Shown: positions 37,330-47,264 of the stretch, one piece after another
How the letters are laid out: each line of letters opens with the position of its first letter
Position numbering within the stretch: the stretch's first letter is position 1
NCBI RefSeq assembly: GCF_003004785.1
Contig: NZ_PVZS01000020.1
Coordinates: 1-64,000 of the forward strand
Source of the DNA: Alsobacter soli
GTDB taxonomy: Bacteria > Pseudomonadota > Alphaproteobacteria > Rhizobiales > Beijerinckiaceae
Reading direction: 5' to 3'
DNA: 64,000 bases
The notes under the pieces: generated by a model
Told to the model about the DNA's origin: nothing
Database searches by the model: none
Seen by the model: only the letters and a program-made list of their open reading frames with translations
Program-made: the position numbers and the translations under genes

Positions 37330-38430
37330 ATGCAGCTCCAGACCGCCACTCCCCCGACAGCCTCGCCCCCCATGCCCCTGGACGAGGGCAAGCTGAACGC
37401 CTTCGTCGAGAAGATGCTGGGCGACATGGGCGCCGTGTTCAGCGGCGCGCTCGTGCTGCTGGGCGACAAGCTTGGCCTCTACAAGGCCATGGCCGAATCC
37501 GGCCCGATCGGGCCGCAGCAGCTGGCGCTACGCACCCACACCAACGAGCGCTACATCCGGGAGTGGCTCTCCGGCATGGCGGCCGCAGGCTACATCGACT
37601 ACGACGCCGCGACCGAGCGCTACACGCTGCAGCCCGAGCAAGCCGCCGTGCTGGCCGACGAAAACAGTCCGGCGTTCATGGCGGGCGCCTTCGACATCGC
37701 CGCCGCGATCTATCGCGACGAGCCCAAGGTGGAGGCGGCGTTCCAGTCGGGCAGGGGGCTCGGATGGCACGAGCACAGCCAGTGCCTGTTCAGCGGCACC
37801 GAGCGGTTCTTCCGGACGAGCTACAAGCACCACCTCGTCGCGGAATGGCTTCCCGCCCTGGACGGCGTGGTCGACAAACTGCGCGCCGGAGCCCGGGTGG
37901 CGGACGTCGGCTGCGGGCACGGAGCCTCGACCATCATCATGGCCCAGGCGTTTCCGAAGTCGCACTTCTACGGCTACGACTACCATGAAGCCTCCGTCGA
38001 CAAGGCTCGGCGCGAAGCCCAGGCCGCCGGCCTCGGCGACCGCTGCCAGTTCGACGTCGCTGACGCCCGCGGCTATCCCATCAAGGGCTACGACCTGATC
38101 GTCTTCTTCGATTGCCTGCACGACATGGGCGACCCGGTCGGCGCCGCGCGCCATGTGCGCGAAGCGCTGGCGAAGGACGGAACCTGGATGGTGGTTGAGC
38201 CCATGGCGGGCGACACGGTTCAGGACAACCTCAACCCGGTCGGCCGCATCTACTACGCCGCATCCACGATGATCTGCACGCCGGCCTCCATGGCGCAGGA
38301 CGTCGGCCTGGCGCTGGGCGCCCAGGCCGGCAAGGAACGGCTGTTCGATGTGATGCGCCAGGGCGGCTTCAGCCGCGTGCGGGTGGCGGCGCAGACGCCG
38401 TTCAACCTGGTCATCGAGGCGCGGCCCTAG
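37330..38430 (+). CDS. SAM-dependent methyltransferase with winged-helix N-terminus
   Basis: 366 residues. N-terminal ~110 residues form a winged-helix/dimerisation-like domain (L-A-L-R-T-H-T-N-E-R-Y-I-R-E-W-L), followed by a class I methyltransferase domain with motif I V-A-D-V-G-C-G-H-G near residue 194 and F-F-D-C-L-H-D-M near 260. Small-molecule or natural-product methyltransferases share this layout; the substrate is unknown. GGAGGAAC precedes the ATG. 228 bases after the fusion gene, same strand. Confidence 0.87.
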   Translation: MQLQTATPPTASPPMPLDEGKLNAFVEKMLGDMGAVFSGALVLLGDKLGLYKAMAESGPIGPQQLALRTHTNERYIREWLSGMAAAGYIDYDAATERYTLQPEQAAVLADENSPAFMAGAFDIAAAIYRDEPKVEAAFQSGRGLGWHEHSQCLFSGTERFFRTSYKHHLVAEWLPALDGVVDKLRAGARVADVGCGHGASTIIMAQAFPKSHFYGYDYHEASVDKARREAQAAGLGDRCQFDVADARGYPIKGYDLIVFFDCLHDMGDPVGAARHVREALAKDGTWMVVEPMAGDTVQDNLNPVGRIYYAASTMICTPASMAQDVGLALGAQAGKERLFDVMRQGGFSRVRVAAQTPFNLVIEARP

Positions 38431-38452
38431 GCTCGGAGCGCCGCGGCCTGGC

Positions 38453-38944
38453 TCAATCGAGCCAAAGGCCGTGGCGCCGGTGCCAGTCCTCGATGGATTC
38501 CTCTGGATAGAGCTCGAACGTCAGATCGTTGGGGCCGATGTCCGGCACGACCCAGGACGCCTTGTAGCGCAGCATCAGGTGCGTGCGCGCCGGCGGAACC
38601 GGCAGGTCCGTATCGATAGCCGACGCGTGCGGATGGATCAGCTCCGGCCAGGTCGGGTCATAGAGCCAGAGCGCCGAGCCGCAACGCGTGCAGAAGTTCC
38701 GCTCACCGGTGCTGGCCCGGCAGGCGCCGTCGTCCTCGACGATGGCGGCGCGGTACACGCCGATGGCCTCGCGGCCCGTGACCTGGAGGCTGTCCGACAC
38801 CGCCGAAAGGTTGATGGCGAAGCCGCCGCCGCCGGCGGTCTTCCGGCAGATCGTGCAGTAGCACAGCTGGTACGGCTGCGGCGCGTGGGACTGCACCGAG
38901 AAGCGAACCGCGCCGCAACGGCAGGATCCCTCGAGCGTCATCAT
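38453..38944 (-). CDS. GFA-family (CENP-V/GFA domain) zinc protein
   Basis: 163 residues. Zinc-site cysteines in S-C-R-C-G-A-V-R-F, Y-C-T-I-C-R-K and N-F-C-T-R-C-G-S, the hallmark of the glutathione-dependent formaldehyde-activating (GFA) superfamily. Most members have no proven activity; formaldehyde detoxification is only the family label. Either of two adjacent Met codons can be the start. Confidence 0.88.
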   Translation of the reverse strand: MMTLEGSCRCGAVRFSVQSHAPQPYQLCYCTICRKTAGGGGFAINLSAVSDSLQVTGREAIGVYRAAIVEDDGACRASTGERNFCTRCGSALWLYDPTWPELIHPHASAIDTDLPVPPARTHLMLRYKASWVVPDIGPNDLTFELYPEESIEDWHRRHGLWLD

Positions 38945-39174
38945 GACGAGCCTCCGGTTCGGCGCTGCGGATGCGCGCCGTCGATCATGCTCCGGCGGCA
39001 AGGCGGCGGGAGCAAGACGGCGGGAGGGAGAGGGGCTGTGACGAGCCCTGAGCGGCCATGCCAACACAGCGCTGGAAGCCAGGGATCACAGAGGTGGCCG
39101 CGCCAAAGGATGATTCGCATAAGATATATTATGGAACCTAACACCGCGGGCCTCTGCGGCGTCTTACGTTTCGC

Positions 39175-39257
39175 TCCGTCATGCCCGGGCTTGTCCCGGG
39201 CATCGACGCGGTTCGGCTTCGTGGATGGCCGGGACAAGGCCGGCCATGACGGCTGGA
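39175..39257. repeat. Family B intergenic repeat
   Basis: GTCATGCCCGGGCTTGTCCC…GGCCGGGACAAGGCCGGCCATGACG, a self-complementary element between the GFA gene and the MBL gene. The rest of this ~370-base gap shows nothing. Confidence 0.8.
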
Positions 39258-39313
39258 GGTGGATGGGGATTCGTCAGGCAAGCGCAGCCGACCTGATGCC
39301 GGCTCCTTGACCT

Positions 39314-40111
39314 TCAGGCTTCCAGCACGAGCCCGTCGTAGGCCGGCTCGACGTTCGCCGGCAGCTCGCGGCGCAGCGTCTCGTAGTCCAGGTCCGTATG
39401 CAGGTTCGTCACCACGGCGCGCCTGGGTTTCATGCGCGCGATCCAGTCCAGCGCCTCGGGCAGCGAGAAATGCGTGGGGTGCGGCGTCGGCCGCAGCGCG
39501 TCGATGATCCAGAGATCGAGGTCGGCCAGCAGTGGCGCGCTGGCGGCGGGAATCCCATTCACGTCAGGCGTGTACGCGATGTTTCCGAAGCGGAATCCCA
39601 GCGCGTCGTAGTTCGGCCCGTGATGCACCGGGATCGGCGTGGCGGCCAGTTCGCCGCCGGCGCCGTCGACGACCACGTCGTGGCCCGGCGTGATCCGGAA
39701 TTCGCGGACGATCGGCGGATAGTCGCTGCCTGGCGGCGTGGCGAAGCAATAGCCGAAGCGCTGCTTCATGACGTGCGCCGTGGTCTCGTCCATGTAGACC
39801 GGCAGCACGCGGCGCATGTGGATCACCAACGGCCGGACATCGTCGATGCCGTGGGTGTGGTCGGCGTGGTCATGGGTGTAGAGCACCGCGTCGAGGTGCT
39901 TCACATCCGCGTCGAGGAGTTGCTCGCGGCAGTCCGGCGTCGTGTCGACCAGGACGCTGGTCAGGCCGTGGCGGCCAGCCTGTTCAACCATGATCGAGCA
40001 GCGCCGGCGGCGGTTGCGCGGATTATTCGGATCGCATTTGCCCCAGCCGCTGCCGACACGCGGCACGCCGCCGGATGAGGCGCAGCCCAGGATGGTGATC
40101 CGGTGGCTCAT
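39314..40111 (-). CDS. MBL-fold metal-dependent hydrolase (PhnP-like)
   Basis: 265 residues. Metallo-beta-lactamase motif T-H-D-H-A-D-H near residue 79, start L-G-C-A-S-S-G-G-V-P-R-V as in PhnP-like cyclic phosphodiesterases, C-terminal N-L-H-T-D-L-D-Y with a further ligand. Overlaps the tatD stop by ATGA and ends the conserved metG–tatD–MBL block. Substrate unproven. Confidence 0.88.
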   Translation of the reverse strand: MSHRITILGCASSGGVPRVGSGWGKCDPNNPRNRRRRCSIMVEQAGRHGLTSVLVDTTPDCREQLLDADVKHLDAVLYTHDHADHTHGIDDVRPLVIHMRRVLPVYMDETTAHVMKQRFGYCFATPPGSDYPPIVREFRITPGHDVVVDGAGGELAATPIPVHHGPNYDALGFRFGNIAYTPDVNGIPAASAPLLADLDLWIIDALRPTPHPTHFSLPEALDWIARMKPRRAVVTNLHTDLDYETLRRELPANVEPAYDGLVLEA

Positions 40112-40908
40112 GCGGCGCTGGCCGCCTGGGCCGGCCGCTCGGCCTTGCTGAACAGCCGGAAGAAGTTTTCCGTCGTCGCTTGCGCCATGGCCTCGGCGCT
40201 GACGCCCTTCACATCCGCCAGCACGGCGTTGGTGCGCGCCACGAAGGCCGGCTCGTTGCGCTTGCCGCGATGCGGCAGCGGGGCCAGGAACGGCGCGTCC
40301 GTCTCCACCAGCAGCCGGTCCATGGGGACCTCCGCCGCGATGGCGCGGATCTCTTCGGACTTCTTGAAGGTCAGGATGCCCGAGAACGACACGTAGAGCC
40401 CCAGCCTCACGCCCACCCGCGCGAGCTCGGCCCCGGAGGAGAAGCAGTGGAGGACCGCCTTGAAGGCGCCCTTCCCCGTCTCGTCCTCCAGGATCGCGAT
40501 CATGTCGTCGTCCGCCTCGCGGGCGTGAATGACGAGCGGGAGCCCCGTCGTGCGCGCGGCGCCGATGTGGGTGCGGAACACGCGCTCCGACACATCCTTG
40601 GGGCTGTAGCCGTAATGGTAGTCCAGCCCGGCCTCGCCAATGCCGACGCAGCGCGGATGCGCGGCCAGCGCCACGATCTCGGCTTCGGTGACGTCCGGCT
40701 CCTCGGCCGCCTGGTGCGGATGCGTGCCGACCGTGAAGAACACGTCCGGGTACGCCTCCGCGATGGCGCGGTAGCGGTCGAACTGGCGGACTCGCGTCGA
40801 GATCGTCAGCATGCAGCCGACGCCCGCCGCCCGGGCCCGGGCAACCACGGCGTCGAGTTCGGGCGCGAAATCCGGGAAATCGAGATGGCAGTGGCTGTCG
40901 ACGAGCAT
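40108..40908 (-). CDS. tatD: TatD-family metal-dependent hydrolase/DNase
   Basis: 266 residues. Starts M-L-V-D-S-H-C-H-L-D, the metal-binding H-x-H-L-D of TatD, with G-E-A-G-L-D-Y-H-Y, H-A-R-E-A-D-D and E-T-D-A-P-F-L ligands in order. Likely 3'-5' exonuclease or D-Tyr-tRNA-type hydrolase. ATG 40908 chosen at the motif; about 44 bases from the metG stop. Confidence 0.9.
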   Translation of the reverse strand: MLVDSHCHLDFPDFAPELDAVVARARAAGVGCMLTISTRVRQFDRYRAIAEAYPDVFFTVGTHPHQAAEEPDVTEAEIVALAAHPRCVGIGEAGLDYHYGYSPKDVSERVFRTHIGAARTTGLPLVIHAREADDDMIAILEDETGKGAFKAVLHCFSSGAELARVGVRLGLYVSFSGILTFKKSEEIRAIAAEVPMDRLLVETDAPFLAPLPHRGKRNEPAFVARTNAVLADVKGVSAEAMAQATTENFFRLFSKAERPAQAASAA

Positions 40909-40951
40909 GGGAGACGTGTAACTCACAATCCTGACAATGGGTTGGCGGCGA

Positions 40952-42493
40952 TCATTCAGGCTCTACGTAACGCGGGAAGATCGGCGCCGGCCCCGGAAGC
41001 TTGGCGCCCGGGGCGATGCGGTCCCCCTCCCCGACCTGCGCGAAGCCCCGGCTCTCCGGCGCGACCCCCAGCAGGTCCAACAACGCGGAAGCCGCGCCCG
41101 GGATCACCGGCCGCGCCATGATGCCCACGGCCCGCAGGGTCTCGGCGGTGACGTAGAGGATGGTCGCGAAGCGCTCGGGATCGCTCTTGCGCTTCACCCA
41201 GGGCTCCTCTGAGGCGAAGTAGCGGTTGGCGTCGCCCACCACGCGCCAGATTTCGGCCAGCACATGGTGCAGGGCCAGGTTCTTCATCGCCTCGCGCGCC
41301 TTCTCGGGCAACGCGTAGGCGCTCGCCAGGATGGCGCTGTCGGCCTGCGTGAAGGCGCCCGGCGCAGGCACGACCCCGTCCAGGTTCTTGGCGATCATGG
41401 ACAGCGAGCGCTGGGCCAGGTTGCCCAGGTCGTTCGCCAGGTCGGCGTTGATGCGGTTGACGATCGCCTCGTGCGAGTAGTTGCCGTCCTGTCCGAATGG
41501 CACCTCGCGCAGGAAGAAGTAGCGCAGCTGGTCGACGCCGTAGTGGTCGGCCAGGGTGAAGGGGTCGATCACGTTGCCGACCGACTTCGACATCTTCTCC
41601 CCGCGGTTGAAGAGGAAGCCGTGGCCGAAGACGCGCTTCGGCAGCGGCCAGTCCGCGGACATCAGGAAGGCCGGCCAGTACACGGCGTGGAAGCGCACGA
41701 TGTCCTTGCCGATGATGTGCACGTCCGCCGGCCAGTAGTGGGAACGCGGCGTCTCGTGCGGGTAGCCGGTGGCGGTCACGTAGTTCGTGAGCGCGTCCAC
41801 CCAGACATACATGACGTGCTTGGGATCGCCGGGCACCGGGATGCCCCAGTCGAAGGCCGTGCGGCTGACCGATAGGTCCTTGAGGCCGCCCTTCACGAAC
41901 GAGACGATCTCGTTGCGGCGCTCCTCGGGGGAGATGAAGTCGGGCTGGCTCTCGTAGAGGGCGAGCAGACGATCCTGGTATGCGGACAGGCGGAAGAAGT
42001 AGCTTTCCTCTTCCACCCACTCGACCGGCGTGCCCGTCGGCCCGCGGCGCACGCCGTCGCCGCCGACGGTCGTCTCCGACTCGGCGTAGTAGGCCTCGTC
42101 GCGCACGGAGTACCAGCCGGAGTACTTGGCGAGGTAGATGTCGCCCTTGTCCTGCATCCGCTGCCAGATTTCCTGGCAGGTGCGATGGTGGCGCTCCTCG
42201 GTCGTGCGGATGAAGTCGTCGTTGGATGCGTTCAGCGCGGTCGCCATGCGGCGGAACACGGCGGCGTTGCGGTCCGCAAGCTCGCGGGCCGTGACGCCCT
42301 CCTTGGCCGCCGTCTGCAGCATCTTCTGGCCGTGCTCGTCCGTGCCGGTGAGGAAGAACACGTCAAAGCCGTCCAGGCGCTTGAAGCGCGCGATGGCGTC
42401 CGTCGCGATCAGTTCGTAGGCGTGGCCGATATGGGGCGCGCCGTTCGGGTAGGAAATCGCGGTCGTGATATAGAAGTGCGGCTTAGCAGCCAT
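40952..42493 (-). CDS. metG: Methionyl-tRNA synthetase
   Basis: 513 residues. Class I synthetase motifs P-H-I-G-H-A-Y near residue 20 and K-M-S-K-S near 299. Charges tRNA-Met. This is the short form without the C-terminal dimerisation (EMAP-like) domain, as is common in alphaproteobacteria. Confidence 0.96.
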   Translation of the reverse strand: MAAKPHFYITTAISYPNGAPHIGHAYELIATDAIARFKRLDGFDVFFLTGTDEHGQKMLQTAAKEGVTARELADRNAAVFRRMATALNASNDDFIRTTEERHHRTCQEIWQRMQDKGDIYLAKYSGWYSVRDEAYYAESETTVGGDGVRRGPTGTPVEWVEEESYFFRLSAYQDRLLALYESQPDFISPEERRNEIVSFVKGGLKDLSVSRTAFDWGIPVPGDPKHVMYVWVDALTNYVTATGYPHETPRSHYWPADVHIIGKDIVRFHAVYWPAFLMSADWPLPKRVFGHGFLFNRGEKMSKSVGNVIDPFTLADHYGVDQLRYFFLREVPFGQDGNYSHEAIVNRINADLANDLGNLAQRSLSMIAKNLDGVVPAPGAFTQADSAILASAYALPEKAREAMKNLALHHVLAEIWRVVGDANRYFASEEPWVKRKSDPERFATILYVTAETLRAVGIMARPVIPGAASALLDLLGVAPESRGFAQVGEGDRIAPGAKLPGPAPIFPRYVEPE

Positions 42494-42521
42494 GACGGCC
42501 TCAGGTTTCTTGCCGAAAACT

Positions 42522-43595
42522 CTAGGCCGCGCGCGATGCCCGGAGCGCGTCCGAGAGGTCCGTGAACAAGGTCAGAACGAGCGCCCGGCGGTCCAGATTG
42601 TAGCTGTCCGTCTCTCGCACCGTGCGCGTCGCCTTCTCCCATACCTCCGCAAGGGGCGCAAGGCGACGAGGTCCCTCCCCGGCCCGCGCAACCGTCTGCT
42701 CGCCAAGCCAGGCGAAGATGGTCTCGATGGCGGTCTCGTAGGCGGCGTCGTTGGCGCGGCCGGCGAGGCCCTCCGCGATGGCGTGCGCATCCTTCCAGTC
42801 GATCTCGGGCAGTCGCTCGAGCGCCTGGCGGATGTGCTCCACGATGGCGAGCGCGCTCTCGTCCATGATCTTGAAGGCGCCGCGCACCGTTCCGCCGGAC
42901 AGGGCGGCCGCGCGCTGCACGATGGACGGATCGGGCGCGTCCTCTTCGGCGGCGATTGTCACGGCGCGCGCCACCTCCACTTCGGACAGGGTGCGGAAGC
43001 GCAGCATGCGGCAGCGTGAGCGAATCGTCGGCAGCAGCCGCCCGGGCAGGTGCGAGACGAGGAGGAAGAGCGAGCGCGGCGGCGGCTCCTCTATGACCTT
43101 CAGGAGCGCGTTCGCGCCCTGCACGTTCAGGTCCTCGGCGCTGTCCACGATGCAGACGCGCCAGCCCCCCTCCCCGGCCGTCGAGCCGAAGAAGGCCACC
43201 GCCTTGCGGACGAGCTCGACCGGGATCTGGGTCGGCATCGACTTCTTCTCGGCGTTGTACTGCCGCCGGACCACGAAGAGGCTGGTATGGGCGAGGGCCG
43301 CGACCCGGCGGAACACGCCGCTCTCGGGCGAGACGTCGAGATTGCGGGCGGCCCGCACCTCGGGCGCATGCGGGTCGGGATGGGCCAGAACGAAGCGCGC
43401 GGCGCGATACGCGAAGGTCGCCTTACCGATCCCCTCGGGCCCGCCCAGGATCCAGGCGTGCGGGAAGCGCCCGCCGCGATAGGCGTCCAGGAACGCCGCC
43501 TCGGCCGCCTCCTGGCCGACCAGCGCGTGGGCGAAGCGCGGATGGGGCGCATTGGGAAGTCGGTCGACTTCCGGGATGTCGTCGTCCTGGGCCAT
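42522..43595 (-). CDS. holB: DNA polymerase III delta' subunit
   Basis: 357 residues. N-terminal AAA+ domain with P-loop-like [10 protein letters not shown] near residue 51; S-R-C near 190 in the sensor/Arg-finger region (I-R-S-R-C-R). Clamp-loader subunit. 6 bases after tmk stop and 28 before metG, in the conserved order tmk–holB–metG–tatD. Confidence 0.92.
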   Translation of the reverse strand: MAQDDDIPEVDRLPNAPHPRFAHALVGQEAAEAAFLDAYRGGRFPHAWILGGPEGIGKATFAYRAARFVLAHPDPHAPEVRAARNLDVSPESGVFRRVAALAHTSLFVVRRQYNAEKKSMPTQIPVELVRKAVAFFGSTAGEGGWRVCIVDSAEDLNVQGANALLKVIEEPPPRSLFLLVSHLPGRLLPTIRSRCRMLRFRTLSEVEVARAVTIAAEEDAPDPSIVQRAAALSGGTVRGAFKIMDESALAIVEHIRQALERLPEIDWKDAHAIAEGLAGRANDAAYETAIETIFAWLGEQTVARAGEGPRRLAPLAEVWEKATRTVRETDSYNLDRRALVLTLFTDLSDALRASRAA

Positions 43596-43601
43596 GGCCG
43601 G

Positions 43602-44276
43602 TCAGGCGCTCCGGGCGGCCACGGCGTCGGCGGAGGGACGCAGGCGGCGCGCCACTTCCGCCCAGATGGCGGCCGCAACGGCGTCCTCGCTCCCGCTCGC
43701 GTCGACCACGGCGCAGCGCGCGGGCTCGGCGGCTGCAATGCGCAGGAACGCCTGGCGCAGCGCCTGGTGGAAGCCGAGCGACTCCTGCTCGAAGCGGTCG
43801 ACCTCCCCCTGCCCCCGACGCGCAGCCGCCCTGGCGAGCCCGGTCTCGGCGGCGAGGTCGAGCACCAGGGTCAGGTCCGGCCGCGTGTCGCCGACGGCGA
43901 TCCGCTCAACGGCGGACAGCGTGTCATCCGGCACGCCGCCCAGCGCGCCCTGGTAGGCGCGGGTCGAGTCCGCGAAGCGGTCGCACACCACCCACGCGCC
44001 GCGCGCGAGCGCCGGCCGGATGGTCTTGTCGAGGTGGTCGGCGCGGGCCGCGGCGAACAGGAGGGTCTCGGCCACGGGCGACAGCCTTTCGGCCGCGCCG
44101 GACAGCAACACGGCCCGGATCTCCTCCGCCCGCGGCGATCCGCCGGGTTCGCGCGTCGCGATCGCGGCGACGCCGCAGGCCGACAGCGCGGCGACCAACC
44201 GGCGCGCCTGGGTGGACTTGCCGGCCCCCTCCCCTCCTTCCAGGGTGATGAAACGACCGCGGCCCGGACTGGTCAT
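43602..44276 (-). CDS. tmk: Thymidylate kinase
   Basis: 224 residues. P-loop E-G-G-E-G-A-G-K-S-T near residue 14, D-R-F-A-D-S-T-R-A-Y-Q-G motif with the DR(F/Y) signature, lid region R-R-G-Q-G-E-V-D-R-F. Phosphorylates dTMP to dTDP. Start ATG overlaps the dac stop (ATGA). Confidence 0.95.
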   Translation of the reverse strand: MTSPGRGRFITLEGGEGAGKSTQARRLVAALSACGVAAIATREPGGSPRAEEIRAVLLSGAAERLSPVAETLLFAAARADHLDKTIRPALARGAWVVCDRFADSTRAYQGALGGVPDDTLSAVERIAVGDTRPDLTLVLDLAAETGLARAAARRGQGEVDRFEQESLGFHQALRQAFLRIAAAEPARCAVVDASGSEDAVAAAIWAEVARRLRPSADAVAARSA

Positions 44277-45499
44277 GACCCGGTCGCCTTCGGGAACTTG
44301 CTGCGGATGAACCCGATGGCGAGCTCCATGGCCGAGTCGAGCGCCCGCTTGGTGAGCTTGCCGGGCGAGGCGTCCTCGTCCGCATAAACGGGCACGTCGA
44401 GGACCTGGATGTCGCCCCGGCTGATCCGGAGGCGCCCCACCTCCTGCCCGGCCTTCACCGGCGGCCGCAGCGGGCCCTGGTAGATGATCTTGCCGCTCAG
44501 GCGCTCCGAGCCGTTCCGCGGCACCAGCACGCGGACCGGGCCCTTCGCGCTCAGCTTCACGTCGCCGGGCTCGCCGCCGAAGACCTTGGCCTCGCCGACC
44601 GTGGCTCCCGCCGGGAAGACCTCCTTCATCTCGAAGGAGCGGAAGCCCCAGTTGAGGATGCGCCTGGCCTCCTCCGACCGGTCCTTGTTGGTCTTCAGCC
44701 CGTTGATCACCGTGATCAGGCGCTGGCCGTTCTGCACGGCCGTGCCGACGAGCCCGTAATAGTCCTTGTCGTTCCCGGTCATCAGGCCGTCCGCGCCCAG
44801 GTCCAGCGTGAGCAGCGGGTTGCGGTTGGTCTGGCGGATCTTGTTCCAGGTGAATTCCTTCTGGGAAAACACCTTGCACTGCTCCGGGTAGGTCTGAAGC
44901 AGGTGGCGCGCCAGGATGGCAAGGTCGCGCGCCGTGGTCTTCATGTCCGGATCCGGCAGGCCGGTCGCGTTCGTGAAGACGGAATGCGTCATCCCGAGTT
45001 CCTTGGCCCGGGCGGTCATGCGGGTCGAGAACGCGCCCTCGCTGCCGGCGATCCCCTCCGCCACGGCGATCGCCGCATCATTGCCGGCCTGCACGGCGAT
45101 GCCCTGGATCAGGTCGGACACCTTCACCCGGCTGTTCAGGATCGCGAACATGGAAGCGCCGCCGGAGGGGCCGCCGCCCCGGCGCCAGGCGCTCTCGGAG
45201 ATCGGATATTCGTCGTCCGGCTTGATGCGGCCTTCCGCCATTTCGCGGAAGAGAAGCTCCAGCGTCATGAGCTTGGTCATGCTCGCCGGGACCATGGCCT
45301 CGTCCGCCGCCTTCTCGTAGAGAACGGCGCCTGTGTCGTAGTCCATGAGGATCGCGTAGGGCGCCGCGCTCTGGAAGCCCTGCTGTTGCTGTTCCGCGGC
45401 CAGCGCGCCCTCGGGCGAAAACGCCGCCGCAAGCGCCAGGAAAGCCAAAAACACCCAAAGACCGAGCTTCACGCCCGCGTCCACGCCATACCGCCGCAT
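44273..45499 (-). CDS. D-Ala-D-Ala carboxypeptidase family protein with altered active-site motifs
   Basis: 408 residues, DacF/PBP5-like, with signal peptide (cleavage near A-L-A-A, 32-35), catalytic domain and C-terminal beta domain plus amphipathic tail. The nucleophile motif S-M-T-K (73-76) is intact, but the second motif is A138-G-N instead of S-x-N and the third is M240-T-G instead of K-T-G. Both were checked in the DNA (codons GCC and ATG). In PBP5 these Ser and Lys residues are needed for efficient catalysis. The protein may be a low-activity or regulatory paralogue; the intact carboxypeptidase at 6013-7491 could supply activity. ATG 45499 preferred over GTG 45508. Coupled to tmk by a 4-base overlap, as in related genomes. 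Confidence 0.88.
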   Translation of the reverse strand: MRRYGVDAGVKLGLWVFLAFLALAAAFSPEGALAAEQQQQGFQSAAPYAILMDYDTGAVLYEKAADEAMVPASMTKLMTLELLFREMAEGRIKPDDEYPISESAWRRGGGPSGGASMFAILNSRVKVSDLIQGIAVQAGNDAAIAVAEGIAGSEGAFSTRMTARAKELGMTHSVFTNATGLPDPDMKTTARDLAILARHLLQTYPEQCKVFSQKEFTWNKIRQTNRNPLLTLDLGADGLMTGNDKDYYGLVGTAVQNGQRLITVINGLKTNKDRSEEARRILNWGFRSFEMKEVFPAGATVGEAKVFGGEPGDVKLSAKGPVRVLVPRNGSERLSGKIIYQGPLRPPVKAGQEVGRLRISRGDIQVLDVPVYADEDASPGKLTKRALDSAMELAIGFIRSKFPKATGS

Positions 45500-45582
45500 C
45501 GACCGCACTCAACCGCCTCTGGGTCCAGCATGAGCGGACCGCACGCGGAAATCAACGGCGCGCGGCGCGGCTCAGGCGCGCC

Positions 45583-46707
45583 TTACAGGCGGGAACCGGA
45601 GCGAAGCGGAACGAAGTTCTGCTCGATCAGGCGCGCCATCGGGTCTTCCTTGCGGAACGTGGAGGCGGCCGCATCCGGCTCGGCGAAAAACAGACCCGCG
45701 GTGACGTTGGCGGGCGCCCGGCCGGCGGAGCGCGCCAGCGGAGCCGGAACCGGCTTGCCGGCGTTCGGGATCGTGCCCAGATCGAAGGGCCGGTCCGGCG
45801 GCAGCGGCACGCCCGGCGCCGGCTTGCCGACGGGCAGCGCAGCGACGACCGCCGGCGCGGAGGGCGCAGGGGCCGTGCGCGGCGCAGCGGCGGCAGGAGC
45901 AGCAGACGGGGCGGCCGCGACTGTCGCGGGAGCGGCCTCGTCGTCGTCATCCTGCTGCACGGGCCGGCTCGCGGCCTTTGTCGGCGCCTTCGGCTCTGCG
46001 CTCGCCACCAGGGTGTCGGCGCCGCGGATCTGGGCCGGCATGCCGTCGGTCCGCAGGGTCATCGCGAGCTTTTCGTCGTCGCTGCCGGCCAGGGAGGCGC
46101 GGCCGACATAGTCCACCTTCACCCGGGCGGTCCCGATGTGGCGGAAGCGCAGCGACTCGGCGACGCGCTGCGACACGTCGATGAGGCGGTTGCCGTGGTA
46201 CGGGCCGCGATCATTGACGCGGGCGATCATCGAGTAGCCGTTGTCCAGGTTCGTGACCCGAATGTAGCTGGGAAGCGGCAGCGTCGGGTGCGCCGCCGAG
46301 ATCGAGCCACGGTCGAAGACTTCGCCGTTGGCGGTGCGGCGGCCATGGAAGGCCGTGCCGTACCAGGACGCCGTGCCGACGGCTGTATAGTTCGGCATCT
46401 CGCGCGGGGTGTAGAGGCGCCCGGCGACGACATAGGGCTTGCCGACGAGATCGCGGCCGCCGCCCTTTGGAACGGGTTCGCCTTCGGCGACCACCCGCGG
46501 GCTCGGCGACACGCCATATTTCGGATCCACGCTGCTCTTTGCCATGCGCGTCGGCGCGGAGGAGCAGTTGGCGACGAGGAGCCCAGCCGCGACTGCGGCC
46601 CCGATGCGGGCCGCGCGGGCCATCGCGGAGCCAGCGGAAGACGACGATTGATCGGGGGACGATTCGGATACGAGGGTCTCGGCGCTTGAGATCCGCTTCG
46701 TGTCCAT
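45583..46707 (-). CDS. rlpA: RlpA-family septal ring lytic transglycosylase/lipoprotein
   Basis: 374 residues. Lipobox L-V-A-N-C with Cys48 after a hydrophobic stretch; RlpA double-psi beta-barrel with A-S-W-Y-G-T-A-F-H-G-R-R-T-A-N-G-E, V-N-D-R-G-P-Y and R-L-I-D-V-S. C-terminal ~140 residues are Ala/Pro-rich low complexity with no SPOR domain visible. Cleaves denuded glycan strands at the septum or cell wall. The N-terminus before the lipobox is longer than normal; ATG 46623 is an alternative start, but GGAGAGGG precedes ATG 46707. Confidence 0.88.
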   Translation of the reverse strand: MDTKRISSAETLVSESSPDQSSSSAGSAMARAARIGAAVAAGLLVANCSSAPTRMAKSSVDPKYGVSPSPRVVAEGEPVPKGGGRDLVGKPYVVAGRLYTPREMPNYTAVGTASWYGTAFHGRRTANGEVFDRGSISAAHPTLPLPSYIRVTNLDNGYSMIARVNDRGPYHGNRLIDVSQRVAESLRFRHIGTARVKVDYVGRASLAGSDDEKLAMTLRTDGMPAQIRGADTLVASAEPKAPTKAASRPVQQDDDDEAAPATVAAAPSAAPAAAAPRTAPAPSAPAVVAALPVGKPAPGVPLPPDRPFDLGTIPNAGKPVPAPLARSAGRAPANVTAGLFFAEPDAAASTFRKEDPMARLIEQNFVPLRSGSRL

Positions 46708-47174
46708 GTGCTCACCCTCTCCAGACGCTGACTACGCCGCGCGTCTCGGTGCGGCCGCGCCCCAGCCTGGGCGCACGCTTCCACGGACGCGTCAGACCAT
46801 TGTCTGACGTGCTGACGTGAACGAAGGGTTAAGATGGTCTGCTCCGGCCCCCCGGCGCTCGCCCCGCCCCTTCTGCTCCCCAGACTCGGAGCACCGAACC
46901 CGGGGTCTCGCCCAGAAGCAGCCACCAATCGGCCGTGAGATCAAGGCGTAAATGTGTCAGCTTGGCCTTAGAGCCGGCGCACGCACGAAATCCACAGCGA
47001 TGGTGGTTGGGAAGCCACAATGATCACGGTCTGGAACACGCCAGAGGCGCGTTTCCTGGTGGCGCAACCCGGTCGGGAGACCGCTGGCCGTGCGCTGTCT
47101 CCTCCGCCTGACTGACCGCTTGCCTTCCGACCCGCGGCGCGGCATGGATGAGCCGCGCAAGGCCAGCGGCCTGC
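46708..47174. other. Gene-free region upstream of rlpA and of the tRNA
   Basis: 467 bases. The only structure that I see is the inverted repeat listed at 46790-46809. No protein-coding pattern and no repeat-family copy. Confidence 0.5.
46790..46809. promoter_or_regulatory. Perfect inverted repeat upstream of rlpA
   Basis: CGTCAGAC-CATT-GTCTGACG, 8-bp arms with a 4-base centre, 83 bases upstream of the rlpA start. It could be a transcription factor site. No family assignment. Confidence 0.4.
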
Positions 47175-47264
47175 GGAAGGGTGGCCGAGTGGTTTAAGGC
47201 AGCGGTCTTGAAAACCGCCGTGGGCGCAAGTTCACCGTGGGTTCGAATCCCACCCCTTCCGCCA
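47175..47264 (+). tRNA. tRNA-Ser (anticodon UGA)
   Basis: 90 bases with acceptor stem GGAAGGG/CCCTTCC, discriminator G and encoded CCA, anticodon stem-loop GCGGT-CTTGAAA-ACCGC with TGA at 47209-47211, long serine-type variable arm, T-arm GGGTTCGAATCCC. The 3' end is the attachment site of the downstream element. Confidence 0.95.
47251..47264 (+). other. attL core (3' end of tRNA-Ser)
   Basis: CACCCCTTCCGCCA, repeated in the same orientation at 61673-61686. The repeat is the tRNA 3' end, so integration left an intact tRNA gene. Confidence 0.8.
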
